From Sulfurimonas crateris (GTDB lineage: Bacteria; Campylobacterota; Campylobacteria; Campylobacterales; Sulfurimonadaceae), in the NCBI RefSeq assembly GCF_005217605.1, contig NZ_SZPX01000001.1, forward strand, positions 310,001 through 374,000: a stretch of DNA of 64,000 nt, in the 5' to 3' direction. The position numbers and the translations under genes are program-made. The notes under the pieces are model-generated. The model ran no database searches and had not been told where the DNA came from. It saw nothing but the letters and a program-made list of their open reading frames with translations. This document shows positions 54,481 through 63,650 of this stretch, one piece after another (position 1 is the first letter of the stretch; each line of letters begins with the position of its first letter).

Positions 54481-55834
54481 GAGCGTTGTTGGTGATGAAA
54501 ATATCTATAGCGATAAAGCACATCTAATAGCCTACTCTTATGATGCAACTCGTGAGCACTTTGAGCCAGATGCCGTTATATTTCCAAGAGATGAGGATGA
54601 TATAAGCAAGGTTTTAAAGTACTGCAACGAACATAGAATCGTTATAGTTCCCCGCGGAGCGGGAAGCGGTTTTACAGGCGGAGCACTTCCAAGCAGCGGC
54701 GGAGTTGTCCTTGCTATGGAAAAACATATGAATAAAATCCTAGAGATCGATATGAAAAATATGGTCGCGGTCGTTCAACCGGGTGTGATAAATATGGACT
54801 TGCAGCGTGCCGTCGAAGAGGTCGGACTCTTTTATCCGCCCGATCCTGCTTCTCAGGAGTACTCAAGCATAGGCGGGAATGTCAGCGAAAATGCAGGCGG
54901 TATGAGAGCTGCAAAGTATGGCATCACGAAAGATTACGTTATGGCAACTCGCGCCGTGCTTCCAAACGGCGACATTATTAAAGCTGGAAAAAGAACCATC
55001 AAAGATGTGGCAGGTTATAACATCAGCGGTATCTTAATAGCTTCAGAGGGGACTTTGGCAGTTCTAAGCGAGATCACTCTAAGACTTATCCCTAAACCTA
55101 AGATGACAAAAACGGCGATGGGTATCTTTAATAGTGTGAGCGATGCTATGAATGCCGTATATAAAACTATGGCAAGCGGTGTGACACCTGTTGCTATGGA
55201 GTTTTTAGACAACTTGACCATCCGTGCGGTTGAGCAGACTTTCAAAAAGGGTCTTCCTGTTGATGCGGGCGCACTTTTGGTAACAGACGTGGATGGAAAT
55301 TTGGAAGATGATCTTGATTTTCAACTCGCCGTGATTGAGAAGGTCTTTAAAGAGAACGGCTGTTATGAGTTCAGAATAGCAAAAGATAAAAAAGAGGCGG
55401 GCGATCTCTGGTTTGCAAGACGCAACGCTTCTCCTGCGCTTAGTGTTTACGGAAGTAAAAAACTAAACGAAGATGTTACCGTTCCGCGCTCAGCTCTGCC
55501 TGAACTTTTAGAGAAGTTTTATGCGATAGCCGACAAATATAATGTAAAGATTCCTTGTTTTGGGCATACCGGAGACGGCAACGTTCATACGAACGTAATG
55601 GTTGATGGAAAAGACCCTGAGCAGGTAAAAATCGCTTACCAAGCAATAGAAGAGGTGTTTCAGGCAACCGTCGATCTTGGAGGAACATTAAGCGGAGAGC
55701 ATGGAATAGGGCTTGCAAAAGCACCATATATGTCTATGGCATTTACGCCTGAAGAGATGGCACTTTTTAAATCTATAAAGATGGCGTTTGATCCAAACAA
55801 TATTCTAAACCCTGCAAAGATGGGATTGAGTTAA
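54449..55834 (+). CDS. glcD: FAD-linked glycolate/D-lactate oxidase subunit GlcD
   Basis: 461 aa. FAD-binding type 4 domain with PRGAGSGFTGGALP and SSIGGNVSENAGGMRAAKYG; C-terminal FAD-linked oxidase region with CFGHTGDGNVHTN and GEHGIGLAKAPYM. Oxidises 2-hydroxy acids (glycolate or D-lactate). ATG 54449 has GAAGGGA about 8 nt upstream. GlcE/GlcF are not adjacent, so D-lactate dehydrogenase is equally possible. Confidence 0.9.
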   Translation: MIEKKHLDYFKSVVGDENIYSDKAHLIAYSYDATREHFEPDAVIFPRDEDDISKVLKYCNEHRIVIVPRGAGSGFTGGALPSSGGVVLAMEKHMNKILEIDMKNMVAVVQPGVINMDLQRAVEEVGLFYPPDPASQEYSSIGGNVSENAGGMRAAKYGITKDYVMATRAVLPNGDIIKAGKRTIKDVAGYNISGILIASEGTLAVLSEITLRLIPKPKMTKTAMGIFNSVSDAMNAVYKTMASGVTPVAMEFLDNLTIRAVEQTFKKGLPVDAGALLVTDVDGNLEDDLDFQLAVIEKVFKENGCYEFRIAKDKKEAGDLWFARRNASPALSVYGSKKLNEDVTVPRSALPELLEKFYAIADKYNVKIPCFGHTGDGNVHTNVMVDGKDPEQVKIAYQAIEEVFQATVDLGGTLSGEHGIGLAKAPYMSMAFTPEEMALFKSIKMAFDPNNILNPAKMGLS

Positions 55835-55840
55835 AAAATA

Positions 55841-56749
55841 ATGCAAGCAGTAAAAAGTAAAGTTTTTAAACTCTATAAACATTTGAAACTTTTTATAACT
55901 TCGTTTATAGATAGAGATCTTACTTTTTATGCTGCAAGTCTTAGCTTTTATACAATTTTTACGCTTATACCGCTTCTTATAATCGTACTTACACTATTTA
56001 CCTCTATGCCAAACTTCTCAGAGCACTACGGGAAGATACAAGAGTTTATTTTCTCAAACATTATGCCGGTTAACTCCGAGGCACTGATGGGGCATATAAA
56101 CTCATTTTTGCAAAATTCGGTTAAGATGAGCATGGTTAGTTTTGCAGTGATTATCGTATCTTCACTCCTCTTTTTTCAAAACTTCGAGTATATAGCCAAT
56201 AAGATATTTCATGCAAAAAATAGGGGGCTTTGGCAGTCTGTAACTACGTTTTGGACTCTTTTGACACTAACACCAATAGGACTTGGTCTCTCTTTTTATA
56301 TAACAGGTTACGCTGCTTCTTTGATGGCAAGCAACGAGTATACATCAGGGATAAATATTTTGCCTTATGTTCCGTATCTCATTATTTGGGCGCTGTTTTT
56401 TCTTATATTTCAGATATCTGCCAATACAAAGATCCATGCAAAAGCTTCGTTAATAAGTTCTTTTATAATATCTATAGTATTTAGTATTGCCAAAAACGGC
56501 TTTATCTACTACGTTTTTTATAACAAGGCCTATGCAACCATGTATGGCTCTTTCTCCATAGTTATGTTTCTGTTTTTGTGGATATATGCGTCGTGGATAA
56601 TCTTTGTCTATGGGCTAAAACTGTGCTACATGATAAATCGCGTATATGAAAAGAGAGCAGCCAAAGAGCAAGAGCGCGTAGAGAACTCTCCTGCTAAAGA
56701 TAGCTCCGAGACTAAGCAGGATATAGAAGAGAAAAAGATATTGGTTTAA
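55841..56749 (+). CDS. yihY: YihY/BrkB-family inner-membrane protein
   Basis: 302 aa with six membrane segments. Seen: DRDLTFYAASLSFYTIFTLIPLL and MYGSFSIVMFLFLWIYASWIIFVYGLKL, the family hallmarks. Once called RNase BN; that assignment was later withdrawn, and the true role is unclear. The charged tail (about 265-302) is encoded entirely within a 135-nt antisense overlap with comEC. Six nt after glcD. Confidence 0.88.
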   Translation: MQAVKSKVFKLYKHLKLFITSFIDRDLTFYAASLSFYTIFTLIPLLIIVLTLFTSMPNFSEHYGKIQEFIFSNIMPVNSEALMGHINSFLQNSVKMSMVSFAVIIVSSLLFFQNFEYIANKIFHAKNRGLWQSVTTFWTLLTLTPIGLGLSFYITGYAASLMASNEYTSGINILPYVPYLIIWALFFLIFQISANTKIHAKASLISSFIISIVFSIAKNGFIYYVFYNKAYATMYGSFSIVMFLFLWIYASWIIFVYGLKLCYMINRVYEKRAAKEQERVENSPAKDSSETKQDIEEKKILV

Positions 56750-57883
56750 GCCTGCCAGAACTCCTTCTTTGCCTAGATTTAGAAGCCAAAGAAGAGCAGG
56801 GTCGAAAATATCTCCAAAACCTATAAAATGAATAAATATGCTCAGAGGGTAAAAAAGAGTAAAGAGCATAGTCCAGATAATCGAGAGCGGATGGTAGATG
56901 CTGAAGTTCTCAAAGATGGCTAAAGAGAATGGAAGCATCAAGAGATAGACCCAAAGAGGCAGAAGCAGGAATTGCCATGTTTTGCTTAAATCTTTAAAGT
57001 GGATAAGAAATAAAAAGATGTAAAAAACCCCGCTCGCGGATAGCCAAAAGCCCAGTGAGAAGAAGAGCCTTGGAAAGAGGGAGAGAAGGAGCAGAACCGT
57101 TATAAACAGAGTCTGCATCGAGACTATTTTAATTCCCCTGTCATAGAGCACAAACCCCACAATCAACATTCCAAAAGCTCGGATAAGAGATGGCGGAGAA
57201 TCCAAAAAGAGCATATAGGCAAAAAGAAGCAGACCGACTATAACAAAGAGATCTCTTTTTGAGTTTCTGTATGGAAAAAATCTATCTTGCATATAGCCGT
57301 AAATGGGTCTTAAGAAAAAGAAGAGAAGAGCGCTTAGTACTCCCAGATGAAAGCCGCTGATTGCAAGAAGATGTGAGACTCCTAGTGTTGAGAAGCTTTT
57401 TTGCAGCTTAAAATCAAGCGGAGTTGCAGTGTATAGGGCTTGGTAGATGTTTGTTATCTCTTTTTCTTTATGTGAAGATGAGATAAATTCGTTCAGGCTC
57501 TGTTTTGTACTTTTTGCTTCATTTATCTTGATGATCTTGCTTGGTCCGTAAAATGTTGTGAGGTATTTGTAAAAATCCAGATCTTTTGGCCAAACTTCGA
57601 GTTGTATCTCTTGGTTTTTAATATCTTGAAGCGATTTTTTCGCGGTTGTGTAAAAGACCAGACCATCTGAGCTTTTTAGTTTTAGTACCTGATATGTTCT
57701 GTTGTTTTTGCTCTTTACATACTGCTTTAAAACAGTAGCATCTACAAGAGCCGAGTCAAAAACTATGAATTTTTGATACGCCCTGTACTCTAAAAAAAGA
57801 GAGATAAGAAGGATAATAAATGAGAGTAAGGCAAAGAGCAGAAGATCTCGCTTTGAGGTAAAAAGTGAGACCCTCTCTATCAT
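56615..57883 (-). CDS. comEC: ComEC/Rec2-family DNA-uptake channel (short form)
   Basis: 422 aa with about ten membrane segments. The competence core HLLAISGFHLGVLSALLFFFLRP is clear, together with SPPSLIRAFGMLIVG. There is no metallo-beta-lactamase domain, as usual in Campylobacterota. Translocates single-stranded DNA across the inner membrane. Starts 4 nt after dnaB; the 3' end is antisense to yihY for 135 nt. Confidence 0.88.
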   Translation of the reverse strand: MIERVSLFTSKRDLLLFALLSFIILLISLFLEYRAYQKFIVFDSALVDATVLKQYVKSKNNRTYQVLKLKSSDGLVFYTTAKKSLQDIKNQEIQLEVWPKDLDFYKYLTTFYGPSKIIKINEAKSTKQSLNEFISSSHKEKEITNIYQALYTATPLDFKLQKSFSTLGVSHLLAISGFHLGVLSALLFFFLRPIYGYMQDRFFPYRNSKRDLFVIVGLLLFAYMLFLDSPPSLIRAFGMLIVGFVLYDRGIKIVSMQTLFITVLLLLSLFPRLFFSLGFWLSASGVFYIFLFLIHFKDLSKTWQFLLLPLWVYLLMLPFSLAIFENFSIYHPLSIIWTMLFTLFYPLSIFIHFIGFGDIFDPALLWLLNLGKEGVLAGLNQYLFLFYILLSLGAIFSRRVLYALLLFGCSLFIYAIYHVAQF

Positions 57884-57887
57884 CTAT

Positions 57888-59333
57888 CTAGAGAGGCGGC
57901 ATTGATACCGAATCGTTGCCGATGTTAATGTTTGCAGAGCGTGTATCTACATTTTCATAGACAGTCTCCACGGCTCTAGGCACTCCATCGACAAAGCGTG
58001 TAAGCTTCTTTTGAAAAACAAGTTTTACATGCCCCGTAGGACCGTTTCTCTGCTTGCCGATGATGATCTCCGCATCCTCTTCCTCTTTTTCAATGTAGGT
58101 AGGAGTAAACTCTTTACCCTCCGCTTTTGCAGCTTTTTCGCGCTCTTTCTCCTCTTTGTAGAGGTAAACGTCATCGCGGTAGACAAATAGGATGATATCC
58201 GCATCCTGCTCGATAGAGCCGGACTCACGGATGTCACTAAGCATAGGGCGTTTGTCGTTTCTGCTCTCTAGTCCGCGGTTTAACTGTGAGAGCGCGACGA
58301 TAGGCATATTGAGTTCACGAGCAAGCATCTTTAGCCCGCGTGAGATCTCCGAGACCTGCAGGTGTCTGTCTTGGCTTCCGACTCCCTGCATGATCTGCAG
58401 GTAATCTATTACCGCTATCTCTATCTCTGGATGCTGATTTTTTAGTTTTCTAAGTTTTGAGCGGAGCTGGTTTATGTTTATGCTTCCTTGATCATCGACA
58501 AAAAGTTTTGCATGATTCATCTTATCTATCGCGCCGTTTAGCGAACTCCACTGATCATCGTTCATATCTCCGACACGCAGTTTTTGCAGTGGGATAGATG
58601 TCTGTATGGAGAGAAGTCTTAGCATCAACTGCTCTGCCGGCATCTCTAGTGAGAAGAACGCAACGCCTTTGCCTTTTGTAATAAGACTATTCACTGTGTT
58701 AAGGATAAAGGATGTTTTTCCCATTGCGGGACGTGCGGCAACGATGACAAGGTCTCCTTTTCCAAAGCCCGTGGTCATCTTGTTCAGCTCATGAAAACCT
58801 GTATCGACTCCGACAAGCACATTGTTGCCGCGAGCCTTCATCTCTTTGATGTACTCCATAGTGTCAAAGGTCATCTTAGGAGAGTCTTTAAAGTCGCTTG
58901 TCTGGTTGTCTTGGGTTATCTCGTATAGCTTTTTCTCGACTATATCTATAACTTCGGCACTTGGAAGCTCCTCTTCTACAGTTACTCTTTTTATCTCTGT
59001 TGTGAGTGTGAGAAGATGGCGTTTTAGCGATTTGTCTTTTATCTCATCAACGTACGCTTTTGTGTTTGAGATAGGGTTTGCAGAGAGGATCTCAAGCATA
59101 ACGCTCTCATCAAACTTTTTCATCTTGATGAGCTCTTTTTTTATAAACTCCTCATCTATCGGCTGATCTTTTTGCAGAAGAAGAGTCATCGCTTTAAAGA
59201 TGTCCTGATGAGCAGGAAGATAGAAGTCATCCCGTCTTAGGGCAACGCTTAACTCATCAAACTGGCTTGGTTCAAAAACTATTGAACTTAAAATAGAACG
59301 CTCAAAAGCGAGATTGTATAGATTTTCCTGCAT
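57888..59333 (-). CDS. dnaB: Replicative DNA helicase DnaB
   Basis: 481 aa. N-terminal DnaG-interacting domain (about 1-105), then the RecA-like core with Walker A AARPAMGKTSFILN, Walker B IAVIDYLQIM, ALSQLNRGLESR, and DIRESGSIEQDADIILF. No intein. Shares one base with the ispG stop and lies 4 nt before comEC, giving an ispG-dnaB-comEC operon. Confidence 0.97.
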   Translation of the reverse strand: MQENLYNLAFERSILSSIVFEPSQFDELSVALRRDDFYLPAHQDIFKAMTLLLQKDQPIDEEFIKKELIKMKKFDESVMLEILSANPISNTKAYVDEIKDKSLKRHLLTLTTEIKRVTVEEELPSAEVIDIVEKKLYEITQDNQTSDFKDSPKMTFDTMEYIKEMKARGNNVLVGVDTGFHELNKMTTGFGKGDLVIVAARPAMGKTSFILNTVNSLITKGKGVAFFSLEMPAEQLMLRLLSIQTSIPLQKLRVGDMNDDQWSSLNGAIDKMNHAKLFVDDQGSININQLRSKLRKLKNQHPEIEIAVIDYLQIMQGVGSQDRHLQVSEISRGLKMLARELNMPIVALSQLNRGLESRNDKRPMLSDIRESGSIEQDADIILFVYRDDVYLYKEEKEREKAAKAEGKEFTPTYIEKEEEDAEIIIGKQRNGPTGHVKLVFQKKLTRFVDGVPRAVETVYENVDTRSANINIGNDSVSMPPL

Positions 59334-60394
59334 TACTCTTTCTCTTTCGCCATTTTTTCTACTTCGTCGACAAATCTGTCAACAAGCTCGCTCTCATCAA
59401 GGTTTGCTACAACCTCACCCTTTACCATAACAAGCCCTTTGCCTTTGCCGTACGCAATAGCCACATCTGCATGGGCCGCTTCGCCTATGGCGTTAACTAC
59501 GCATCCCATTACAGAGACGTTCAGAGGTGCTTTTATGTGGGAAGTACGTCTCTCTATCTCTCCGACAGCAGTTACCAGATCAGCTTCAATTCTTCCACAA
59601 GTAGGGCATGAGATAATGTTTAGCCCATCCTTTGCCGCTCCGCTGTCTTTGAGGATCGCACGCGCGACGTTTATCTCCTCTTCAAGCTCTCCGGTAATGC
59701 TTACTCTCATAGTATCGCCAATACCGTCAAGCAGAAGCGCGCCAAGTCCGATAGAGCTTTTAACAGTTGCATGAAACAGGGTTCCCGCTTCGGTAACTCC
59801 AAGATGAAAAGGGTAGCTGTTTTTTGGACGCAGCATGCGGTAAGCATCAACGGTTCTTTGCACATCGCTGGCTTTTAAAGAGATTTTTATGTCATCAAAC
59901 CCAAGGTCTTCTAAAAATTTGATGTTGTACTCGGCAGATGCCACCATACCCTCAGAAGTTTGCCCATACTTATTTAAAAACTCTTTTTCAAGACTTCCTG
60001 CATTTACGCCGATACGAATAGGAATATTGCGCGCCTGACAAGCTTTTACAACTTCTTTGACACGCTCTTTTGAGCCTATATTTCCCGGATTTATGCGGAT
60101 ACAGTCTACGACTTCTGCAGCTACAAGCGCTAAACGGTGGTTGAAGTGAATATCTGCGATAAGCGGAAGAGAGATCTGCTCTTTGATCGATTTGAGTGCA
60201 AGAGCATCTTCCATCTCTGGAACTGCAACGCGGACAATGTCGCACCCTGCAAAATGAAGCCTTTTTATCTGCTCTACCGTTGTCTCTATATCCGAAGTTT
60301 TTGAAAACGTCATAGACTGCACGCTAATAGGCGCATCACCGCCTACCGCAACACTGCCGACAAATATCTGTTTGGTTTGGACTCTTTTTATCAT
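59333..60394 (-). CDS. ispG: 4-hydroxy-3-methylbut-2-en-1-yl diphosphate synthase
   Basis: 353 aa. Penultimate step of the MEP isoprenoid pathway; [4Fe-4S] enzyme. Seen: [43 protein letters not shown] and [10 protein letters not shown] with the cluster cysteines. ATG 60394 has TAAAAT (60401-60406) exactly 6 nt upstream and no SD, so a leaderless message is predicted. First gene of the operon with dnaB and comEC. Confidence 0.95.
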   Translation of the reverse strand: MIKRVQTKQIFVGSVAVGGDAPISVQSMTFSKTSDIETTVEQIKRLHFAGCDIVRVAVPEMEDALALKSIKEQISLPLIADIHFNHRLALVAAEVVDCIRINPGNIGSKERVKEVVKACQARNIPIRIGVNAGSLEKEFLNKYGQTSEGMVASAEYNIKFLEDLGFDDIKISLKASDVQRTVDAYRMLRPKNSYPFHLGVTEAGTLFHATVKSSIGLGALLLDGIGDTMRVSITGELEEEINVARAILKDSGAAKDGLNIISCPTCGRIEADLVTAVGEIERRTSHIKAPLNVSVMGCVVNAIGEAAHADVAIAYGKGKGLVMVKGEVVANLDESELVDRFVDEVEKMAKEKE

Positions 60395-60433
60395 GGAGAG
60401 ATTTTAGCTTGTTTGGGATAAAAAGGTGCTTTA

Positions 60434-60468
60434 TTTTTTTCTACATGTAGATTGCATGTAGAAAAAAA
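60434..60468. repeat. Inverted repeat between ispG and the TonB receptor
   Basis: Fourteen-bp perfect inverted repeat (7 T then CTACATG, mirrored by CATGTAG then 7 A) around a 7-nt loop, 3 nt from the TonB receptor stop. Probably the transcript end of the receptor gene, although the U-run lies within the stem. Confidence 0.6.
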
Positions 60469-60471
60469 GTC

Positions 60472-62454
60472 TTAGAATTTAAAAGTAAGATTTGTGTAGA
60501 AGTATCTTCCCGGTTCGTTTAGAAGCATAGTGTCTGAGCCTGCACTCAATAAAATGAGATCGGCATATGTGTTGGATGCTGCGTATGTTTTGTCAAAAAT
60601 ATTGTTAACACCAACGCTTATTTCAGCATGCTTGTCTATCTTGTGCTTGATTTTTGCATTGTAGATACTCCAGCCGCTAAGTTTTTGTTCACCGTTGTCG
60701 CTGTCTATCTTATCCCAATTATCCGAAGCCTGCATCTCAAGAGTCGCTACCGAATTGTTCATATACTCATAGTTTAGAGAAATATTCCCTCTTAAAGGTG
60801 CAATATCTGCCAGATCTTCATCTACTCCTGCTGCAACATCATCTTTTTTGCCGACTTTGTAAGATACACCCATACTAACAACAAGAGCGTCCGTTGCATA
60901 GATGGAGCCGCTTAACTCTGCGCCGTAAACATTTGCGTCTATGTTGTTAAAAGTATTTCCTATTTTGGTGTAGTAGATATAATCTTCAAGCATGGAGTAA
61001 AAAGTTTTTGCTTTAAGAGTAAAACTTTCATATGTTGCTTCATAACCAAGGTCAATCTCTCTGTTCTTTGTCTGTTTAAGATTTTCATTTCCTATCTGAG
61101 GAGTACCAAGATAGAGCTCTCTCGCATCGGGAACACGTGATGATGAGCCAATACCCAAAAAGATTTTGTTTTGTGCACTAAGTGTGTACGTGGTCATGAT
61201 GTTTGCACTTAGTGCATTGTAGTCGTTTGCGCTTTTGCTTGGATCATCCGGCGTTATCTCAGTTGAGTCAAATCTTGCACCTGTTTCTATTTTTAAATCG
61301 CCAAAACTCTTCTCTGCTTTTGCAAAGATTGCTCTGTTTTCTGTTTCGGTGTGCGTAAGACTCACCACATGTGCATTCTCAACTCCCGTAGTTGCATCAG
61401 TGCCATATTTTTCACCCTCCCATGTTCTTCTGCTTCCATCAAGACCAAGTAAAAACTTATAAGAGTCTAGCTCAAAGCTGTTTTTTAGCTTTACGCCTTG
61501 CATAGATGTTTTGAGATGGTTTGTATTGTAAGTTGCTGCACCTGAAACTCTAAACTTGGTATCCATCGGATGGTCAACGTCTGAGTAGTAGTACTGGATG
61601 TTTAGATTTTTGTAGTTGTTTGTCAGGTTGTCAATATTATACTCAATGCTGTAGATATTTGAGTCATCGTACGCGGCGTCCATTTGAGAGTTTCCGTAAA
61701 GTACATCATCGCTTCTGTTTCCCGTATAGCTTAGACGAAGTTCCTGATCTTCAAGAGTTTTGATGTAAATTTTAGACATAACACTTTTTTTTGTGTAGGC
61801 ATCAATGTCTTTATATTTTGTTTGATAAGCGGTTGTACCAGGGGCCAAACCCTCTAAAATAGCCTTGTCAAGCTGCTCAGCGATCGTATTTCCGTCGCCG
61901 TCTTCATATTGCCCGCTTGACTCATGTGAAAAGCTAAGAAGCGCGCGAACTCTATCTGTACCTCCGCTAACACTTGCGCCTATCTTTTTATAGCCCCAGC
62001 TTCCAAGACCGAAGTTTACCTCTCCTTTAAGCTCTTTTGTGGGCTCTTTTGTCGTTATCTTTACGCCGCCGCTAAGAGTTCCGAAGTTCTCAACGTCGTA
62101 AGGTCCTTCTATGACCTCCACCTCTTCGATCTGATTTGTAACGATGTGTGAAATCGGGGGATCCATTCTGTTGATACATGCACCAAAAACTTTCGTGCCG
62201 TCAACATCAACGGAGATATTGTCTCTTTTTTGACCTCTAATGTAGATGTCGTTTGCAATACCACTTCGGCGGTTCAAATCGATACTAGGTACACTCGAAC
62301 TTAAAGCCTGAGCCAAATCTGCAGATACTTGAGCATTTTGGCTTACCTCTGTGATTGTTGTGGATTCAACGCTTATCTTAGGGAGCTGTATCTCATTGGC
62401 ACTCAAAAGTGCTGCCGTTATTAACGATAGTGAAATGATTTTTCTGTTTATCAT
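60472..62454 (-). CDS. TonB-dependent receptor, copper type (OprC/NosA-like)
   Basis: 660 aa outer-membrane beta-barrel with signal peptide (MINRKIISLSLITAALLSA), a plug domain (about 25-140) and a barrel ending in aromatic F (YFYTNLTFKF). The plug has C93-x3-M97 (GACINRMDPP) and the barrel H295-P-M297 (DHPMD). From memory these match the CxxxM and HxM copper ligands of Pseudomonas OprC and the denitrification copper receptor NosA. AAGG lies before ATG 62454. A monocistronic gene; copper import for N2O reductase is an attractive inference. Confidence 0.85.
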   Translation of the reverse strand: MINRKIISLSLITAALLSANEIQLPKISVESTTITEVSQNAQVSADLAQALSSSVPSIDLNRRSGIANDIYIRGQKRDNISVDVDGTKVFGACINRMDPPISHIVTNQIEEVEVIEGPYDVENFGTLSGGVKITTKEPTKELKGEVNFGLGSWGYKKIGASVSGGTDRVRALLSFSHESSGQYEDGDGNTIAEQLDKAILEGLAPGTTAYQTKYKDIDAYTKKSVMSKIYIKTLEDQELRLSYTGNRSDDVLYGNSQMDAAYDDSNIYSIEYNIDNLTNNYKNLNIQYYYSDVDHPMDTKFRVSGAATYNTNHLKTSMQGVKLKNSFELDSYKFLLGLDGSRRTWEGEKYGTDATTGVENAHVVSLTHTETENRAIFAKAEKSFGDLKIETGARFDSTEITPDDPSKSANDYNALSANIMTTYTLSAQNKIFLGIGSSSRVPDARELYLGTPQIGNENLKQTKNREIDLGYEATYESFTLKAKTFYSMLEDYIYYTKIGNTFNNIDANVYGAELSGSIYATDALVVSMGVSYKVGKKDDVAAGVDEDLADIAPLRGNISLNYEYMNNSVATLEMQASDNWDKIDSDNGEQKLSGWSIYNAKIKHKIDKHAEISVGVNNIFDKTYAASNTYADLILLSAGSDTMLLNEPGRYFYTNLTFKF

Positions 62455-62548
62455 ATAATCAACCTTAATTTTTAAAATTAATTTATTATATAAATATAAT
62501 GTTACAAATATGTTAAATTTTTACTATTTTGTATGTTAGAATTGCGAC

Positions 62549-62689
62549 ATGAGTAAAATAGAAAAGATAAAACGAATCATATTGATAATTTTGGGGCTAA
62601 GCCTTTCGGCTTATTTGGTCTATAGCGGCTTTGCCATTTTAGCTGAGGAGGACCTTGCTAGCAAAGTTCATAGTGACGCAGTGAAGTGA
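62549..62689 (+). CDS. Possible 46-aa single-helix membrane protein
   Basis: Short frame beginning MSKIEKIKRIILIILGLSLS, one hydrophobic helix (residues 9-32) and a polar tail. A TAGAAT box (62537-62542) lies exactly 6 nt before the ATG, as in five other genes here, and no SD is visible. The last 51 nt are antisense to the end of aguA. Real gene or chance frame; conservation would decide. Confidence 0.35.
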   Translation: MSKIEKIKRIILIILGLSLSAYLVYSGFAILAEEDLASKVHSDAVK

Positions 62690-63634
62690 GCCGTGCTGTT
62701 TTATAAGTGAGAAGCAGTTAATTCCGACAATATCTTTCTCAGGGAATGTTTCTCTAAAGATCTCTAACGCCTCATCATCTTGTTTGACACCGTAAGTAGG
62801 GACTAGAACCGCACCGTTTACAAACAGAAAGTTTGCATATGTTGCGGGAAGTCTCTCTCCTTCAAAGTAGCAAGCATCGCTCATCGGAAGTGCTATAAGT
62901 CTAAATCCATACTCTTTAGAAAATATTTTCAGTTCATCTTCCATCAGTTTTAGCTCGCCAAAGTGCTCATCGCTCTCATCCGTGCATTTAACGTACATTA
63001 TGCTTTTCTCGTCGATAAATCTAGCCAGAGTATCGACATGTGAGTCTGTATCATCACCTGCCAAGTAGCCGTGATTTAGGTATAAGATCCTACTCATTCC
63101 AAACTCTTCTCGAAGCCTTTTTGTCATCATCTCTTTATTGACCGAAGCATTTCTGTTTTTGTTAAGTATACACGCCGAGGTCGTAAGGATTGTATCGATG
63201 CCGTTGCTCTCTATAGCGCCTCCCTCTAAGATGAGGTCTACTTTTTTGAGCTCTTTGTTATAGCATCTTTTGATCTCGCCGCTCATGGCGTTGTCCTTTG
63301 AAGCTTCAAACTTTCCTCCCCATCCCGTGAAAGTAAAATCGAGCATTTTTGTGGTGTTGTCCTCTTCGATACATAAAACAGAGCAGTCTCTAGCCCATGT
63401 ATCGTTTGTCTCATACTCCACAAAGTAGAGGTTTTGAGTATTGCTAAATCTGCTCTTTACACTCTCTACATTTTCACAAACGACCAGACACTCTTGGTAC
63501 TTTGTGATCTCGTTGATAATGTTTACAAAAGTATTTTGAGCCTCTTGTAAATAGTCGACCCAGTCGCTCTTTTCATGAGGGAAAATAATTTGTGTAAAAC
63601 TCTGTTCCTCAAACTCTGCAATTAGTCTTCTCAT
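62639..63634 (-). CDS. aguA: Agmatine deiminase
   Basis: 331 aa, guanidino-group-modifying fold. Converts agmatine to N-carbamoylputrescine. Seen: YETNDTWARDCSVL (substrate Asp), LEGGAIESNG, GDDTDSHVDTLARF (catalytic His/Asp) and the nucleophilic Cys in GSLHCVTMN. AAGGA lies 11 nt upstream of ATG 63634. Divergent from alr; polyamine synthesis from arginine. Cytoplasmic. Confidence 0.92.
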   Translation of the reverse strand: MRRLIAEFEEQSFTQIIFPHEKSDWVDYLQEAQNTFVNIINEITKYQECLVVCENVESVKSRFSNTQNLYFVEYETNDTWARDCSVLCIEEDNTTKMLDFTFTGWGGKFEASKDNAMSGEIKRCYNKELKKVDLILEGGAIESNGIDTILTTSACILNKNRNASVNKEMMTKRLREEFGMSRILYLNHGYLAGDDTDSHVDTLARFIDEKSIMYVKCTDESDEHFGELKLMEDELKIFSKEYGFRLIALPMSDACYFEGERLPATYANFLFVNGAVLVPTYGVKQDDEALEIFRETFPEKDIVGINCFSLIKQHGSLHCVTMNFASKVLLS

Positions 63635-63650
63635 CTGCTATAATTTCCTT

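Noticed and set aside
55841-56749. Ribonuclease BN assignment
   Set aside because: The RNase activity was later attributed to another gene (ElaC/RNase Z), so the family is better called YihY/BrkB.
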